A stretch of DNA of 64,000 nt from Pantoea alfalfae (GTDB lineage Bacteria; Pseudomonadota; Gammaproteobacteria; Enterobacterales; Enterobacteriaceae): contig NZ_CP082292.1 in NCBI RefSeq assembly GCF_019880205.1, forward strand, positions 1,116,001 through 1,180,000. Reading direction: 5' to 3'. The first letter of the stretch is position 1. Every line of letters begins with the position of its first letter. Below are positions 60,903-64,000 of the stretch, piece by piece. The notes below the pieces were generated by a model. That model worked only from the letters and a program-made list of their open reading frames with translations, had not been told where the DNA came from and searched no databases. The position numbers and the translations under genes are program-made.

Positions 60903-62587
60903 AACAGATTCTCCGCCAGCCGCTGGCCATTCTTACTCAGCGTAAAGGAAATCTCGGTGCCCGGCTGGTGTCGCACGATGTTCAGTCCCTGACCTGACAG
61001 GAGTTTTACCCGATGATGCACATTGAGCAGGCCGATTTTATTACCGGGCATCTCATTGCGCGCCACTCTTGCCATGACTTCGTCACTGATGCCCTGGCCG
61101 GTGTCCCGCACCGAGATCTGCACCTTATCGCCCCGATCCCGAACGCTCAGCGTTACCACGCCTTTGCCTTTACAGGGCTGGATGCCATGCACAATCGCAT
61201 TCTCCACCAGCGGCTGGATCAGCAGACTTGGCAGCAGAAAATGCAGATCTTCGTCTACGTCATAGATCATCGTCAGCTTATCGCCAAACCGCGCCTGCTC
61301 AATGGCGATGTAATCTTTGACCTGCCACAGCTCCTTACGGATATCGATCAACTCATCATCGTTCAGCTCCAGGTTGTAGCGCAGGTAGCGTGACAGGTTA
61401 ATCACCAGCTGGCGGGCAGTATCGGGATTAAGCCGGATAGAAGAGGAGATGGCATTCAGGGCATTGAACAGGAAATGGGGATTTATTTTACTTTGCAGCG
61501 CCCGCAGTTCCGCTTTATTGGCCATCTCTCGCAGCTGCTCGGCACGTGACACTTCAAGCTGTGTAGAGATGATTTGCGACAGGCCTATGGCCATCTCCTT
61601 CAGCGAGCCGGTAATACGGTGCGCGCGGCGATAGTAGATTTTCAGCGTGCCGGTGACTTTGCCTTTTTCCCACAGCGGGATGACGATCATCGAATGGATA
61701 TCTTTGGTGCGGTGCGCTTCATCGTTGTTCTTAATGATAATTTTACCGCTGGCGATCGACTGCGCGGTGGTGGGACTGATGCCATCATCCCCATGCTGAT
61801 AGTTATTTTCGCCATAGCCGACGTAAGCCAGAATCTGTTTCTTGTCGGTCATCGCCACCGCATCGGCTTTGATCTCCCGCCGGATAATGTCACAGATATT
61901 GCGAAGTGAGTCGCTGTTCACCTGACGAAACAGCGGCAGGGTTTTGTTGGCGATCTCCAGCGCCAGCTTGGCCTGACGGGCGGCAATCGCCTCTTTCTCT
62001 CCCTCAACGCTCTGCACCAGCAACACAATGATACCGATACTGGAGGCACCGAGGATCATCGGCAGGGCAATTTCTGACACAATCGCCAGCCCGAGTGAGG
62101 TTGGCCGCGCCCACAGGACGATCAGCAACATCGTCAGGGCTTCACACAGCATGCCGCCGACAATACCGGCGCGCCAGCGATGCTCTTTCAGCACCCGGCG
62201 ATTAATGCCGCCCGCGACGATACCGGCAATGATGCTGGTAATCAGACAGGGCACGGAGGTCACGCCGTGAATATCGATCAGAAAACGGTGCAGCCCCGCA
62301 ATAATACCGGTGGCGATGCCGACCCAGGGACCAAACAGAATGCCACCCGCCATCACGGCAATGACACGCACATTCAGCAGCGAACCGTCGACATTGACCC
62401 CAGACCAGGTACTGAACAGCGCAAACAGGGAAAAGATGGCGGTTACCGCCATTTTCTCTGCGCGCGTGTGTTCATCTTTTTGAAGCAGCTGACGAAACGG
62501 GCGGGTGCGCGTCAGGAAGAACAGGCAGATCAACATCAGGGCGGCGCGGTCAAATACTGCCAGTAACATCGTGAAGTGGGAGGACAC
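60899..62587 (-). CDS. ypdA: Sensor histidine kinase YpdA (PyrS)
   Basis: LytS-type membrane kinase that senses extracellular pyruvate with YpdB. The 562-residue protein has about six N-terminal helices (5TM-5TMR_LYT type, about 5-200), a GAF domain (about 225-345), the His_kinase domain with phosphoacceptor histidine in [15 protein letters not shown], and an HATPase domain ([18 protein letters not shown]). In E. coli the pair also flanks glk. Confidence 0.96.
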   Translation of the reverse strand: MSSHFTMLLAVFDRAALMLICLFFLTRTRPFRQLLQKDEHTRAEKMAVTAIFSLFALFSTWSGVNVDGSLLNVRVIAVMAGGILFGPWVGIATGIIAGLHRFLIDIHGVTSVPCLITSIIAGIVAGGINRRVLKEHRWRAGIVGGMLCEALTMLLIVLWARPTSLGLAIVSEIALPMILGASSIGIIVLLVQSVEGEKEAIAARQAKLALEIANKTLPLFRQVNSDSLRNICDIIRREIKADAVAMTDKKQILAYVGYGENNYQHGDDGISPTTAQSIASGKIIIKNNDEAHRTKDIHSMIVIPLWEKGKVTGTLKIYYRRAHRITGSLKEMAIGLSQIISTQLEVSRAEQLREMANKAELRALQSKINPHFLFNALNAISSSIRLNPDTARQLVINLSRYLRYNLELNDDELIDIRKELWQVKDYIAIEQARFGDKLTMIYDVDEDLHFLLPSLLIQPLVENAIVHGIQPCKGKGVVTLSVRDRGDKVQISVRDTGQGISDEVMARVARNEMPGNKIGLLNVHHRVKLLSGQGLNIVRHQPGTEISFTLSKNGQRLAENLL

Positions 62588-62846
62588 AGGCGGCTCGTCA
62601 GCAATGGAAAGTGTGCCTATGATAAAAAATGTGATCGCGAACCGCTAGCGCCCCGCACCATCACGCCGGGACTTCATGTTTCAGATCAATTTTTGAGGCC
62701 TGTGCATAAAAAGAGGAAAGGTTGAGTGCAATAAAGGGGAACAGTTTTTCAGCCTGCGAACGCTGGTCGCTGCGGTGTCGTTTTGCTATGTTGCGCGATG
62801 ACGCGTGCCAGCGACAGCTGGAAAACTGGCCCATCGGGAGCAGCAG

Positions 62847-63371
62847 ATGCAACTTGTCACCGCCAGATTAACCCTGAATAAATTACAGCCAGAAGACTGG
62901 CAACTGTTTCGTGCTGTCCATGAAGATCGCGACACGATGACGTGGGTGAGCGAGATCCCCGATGAAGCGGATATTCGCCAGCGCTTCACCGCGCGTCTGG
63001 CTCCATGGCAGCCAGGCAGTTTTCATATGCTTTGTCTGGTGGCACGGCGACGCGATAGCGGTGAGCCAATTGGCCTGTTTGGCTGCAGCCCCGAGTGGGA
63101 GCCACACCGTCAGGCCGAGGTGGGTTATATGCTGCTGCATCGCCACTGCGGACAGGGCTATGGCAGCGAGGCGCTGGCGGCGCTGTGTCAGTTTCTGCTT
63201 GAAGCCGATTTCCATAAACTCAAGGCGATGGTGGTTGAAGGTAACTGGGCGTCACGCCGGATTCTGGAGAAAAACGGTTTCCAGATGGAGGGCACGCTAC
63301 GGGATAATTATCTACTGAACGGCTGCTGGGTGAACGATTGGCTGCTGGGACGCCTGAATTCACAAAAATAA
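62847..63371 (+). CDS. GNAT-family N-acetyltransferase
   Basis: A 174-residue RimJ/RimL-like acetyltransferase ([19 protein letters not shown]), with the acetyl-CoA loop HCGQGYGSEAL and the conserved NWASRRILEKNGF. Substrate unknown: ribosomal proteins, amines or peptides are possible for this group. I chose the ATG at 62847 because GGGAG lies seven bases upstream and RimJ-type proteins begin at this point; longer starts exist. Confidence 0.85.
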   Translation: MQLVTARLTLNKLQPEDWQLFRAVHEDRDTMTWVSEIPDEADIRQRFTARLAPWQPGSFHMLCLVARRRDSGEPIGLFGCSPEWEPHRQAEVGYMLLHRHCGQGYGSEALAALCQFLLEADFHKLKAMVVEGNWASRRILEKNGFQMEGTLRDNYLLNGCWVNDWLLGRLNSQK

Positions 63372-63412
63372 AAATATTTTCTGCCCCTCGACAAAATGAT
63401 CCTCACCGCGTT

Positions 63413-63486
63413 ATGTTCGTAACGGGTCACCGCAGTGACCCGCGTCGCTCGGATGGTCCGGGCGCTTACGTAATCCAGAGGTCATC
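63413..63486 (+). promoter_or_regulatory. alaC leader with stem-loop
   Basis: Perfect 8-bp hairpin CGGGTCAC/GTGACCCG (63423-63430, 63435-63442) about 45 bases before the alaC start. A tiny frame (MILTALCS, 63398-63424) ends just at the hairpin, a layout seen in attenuators, but it lacks a ribosome site and the hairpin has no T-run. Confidence 0.3.
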
Positions 63487-64000
63487 ATGGCTGATAATAG
63501 CACACCCCGTCGTTTCTCACGTATTGAACGTTTACCCCCTTACGTTTTCAACATCACCGCTGAACTGAAGATGGCTGCGCGCCGGCGCGGCGAAGATATC
63601 ATCGACTTTTCAATGGGCAACCCTGATGGTCCGACCCCGCCGCACATCGTCGAAAAGTTATGTCAGGTAGCGCAGCGCGACGACACCCACGGTTATTCCA
63701 CCTCACGCGGTATTCCGCGTCTGCGCCGGGCGATTTCGCGCTGGTACGCCGATCGCTACCAGGTTGAAATCGATCCTGAATCTGAGGCAATTGTTACTAT
63801 CGGTTCCAAAGAGGGGCTGGCACACCTGATGCTGGCGACGCTGGACCACGGTGATACCGTGCTGGTACCAAACCCTAGCTATCCGATTCATATCTACGGT
63901 GCGGTGATTGCTGGCGCGCAGGTACGCTCAGTGCCGCTGGTGGCGGGTGTCGACTTCTTCAATGAGCTGGAACGCGCCATTCGCGAGAGTTACCCCAAGC
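63487..64000 (+). CDS. alaC: Alanine transaminase AlaC (3' end outside window)
   Basis: PLP aminotransferase that makes alanine from pyruvate and glutamate; the main alanine-forming enzyme family in E. coli. The first 171 residues are in the window, very close to E. coli AlaC (ERLPPYVFNITAELKMAARRRGEDIIDFSMGN region; HGYSTSRGIPRLRRAIS). The PLP lysine lies beyond the window. The reading frame is intact. Confidence 0.95.
   Translation, partial: MADNSTPRRFSRIERLPPYVFNITAELKMAARRRGEDIIDFSMGNPDGPTPPHIVEKLCQVAQRDDTHGYSTSRGIPRLRRAISRWYADRYQVEIDPESEAIVTIGSKEGLAHLMLATLDHGDTVLVPNPSYPIHIYGAVIAGAQVRSVPLVAGVDFFNELERAIRESYPK

Overview
The window is ordinary enterobacterial chromosome. Gene order and protein sequences place it in the Erwiniaceae, most likely Pantoea. 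Most of it follows the Escherichia coli 52-56 min region (bcp-gcvR-dapA-bamC-purC, dapE-acrD-narQ, talA-tktB, hemF-amiA, cysPUWAM, crr-ptsI-ptsH-cysK-cysZ-zipA-ligA, valUXY-lysV/gltX, nupC/mntH, glk, ypdAB, alaC). An ipdC gene of the type used for indole-3-acetic acid synthesis in plant-associated Pantoea/Erwinia and a distinctive hairpin-rich intergenic segment support that placement. No transposase, integrase, prophage or CRISPR array is visible. The genus is inferred from gene content, not from a search.

Layout. 1-8 kb: end of a diguanylate cyclase, then bcp and gcvR on the minus strand, then dapA-bamC, purC, ypfJ-tmcA and ypfH on the plus strand. 8.7-17 kb: minus-strand yffB-dapE-ypfN, the tiny gene ypfM, the efflux pump acrD, and a nitrate-sensing pair narQ-narP that sits together here. 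17-27.7 kb: a BhsA-like secreted protein, ansP, nudK, ypfG, then minus-strand ampH, talA-tktB and amiA/hemF. 27.9-34.5 kb: ypeA-yfeZ, yfeY and the sulfate/thiosulfate uptake operon cysPUWA with cysM. 34.6-36.7 kb: a CpxRA-like two-component pair of unknown role. 36.7-40.8 kb: crr, ptsI, ptsH and cysK. 40.9-47.3 kb: cysZ/zipA, ligA-ypeB, yfeH/yfeR.

47.2-49 kb is the least ordinary stretch. It holds a FlxA-like gene with a near-consensus sigma-28 promoter, a hairpin-rich segment, and two 176-bp tandem repeats directly downstream of a tRNA-Lys gene. Each repeat carries a copy of the tRNA 3' end split by a structured insert, and its own terminator. Upstream come three tRNA-Val genes and a strong promoter. 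49-64 kb: gltX, yfeC, a formate/nitrite-type channel, two tRNA-Ala genes, nupC/mntH (with an MntR-type operator), ypeC, yghZ/ipdC, glk, the ypdAB pyruvate-sensing pair, a GNAT acetyltransferase and the start of alaC.

Functional links: sulfur uptake and cysteine synthesis (cysPUWA, cysM, cysK, cysZ), sugar uptake and central carbon metabolism (crr, ptsHI, glk, talA, tktB, ypdAB), lysine and cell-wall precursors (dapA, dapE) with wall turnover (amiA, ampH), and translation (tRNAs, gltX, tmcA). I found no complete unknown multi-gene system. The best leads are the tRNA-Lys repeat array, the sigma-28-driven flxA-like gene and the CpxRA-like pair.
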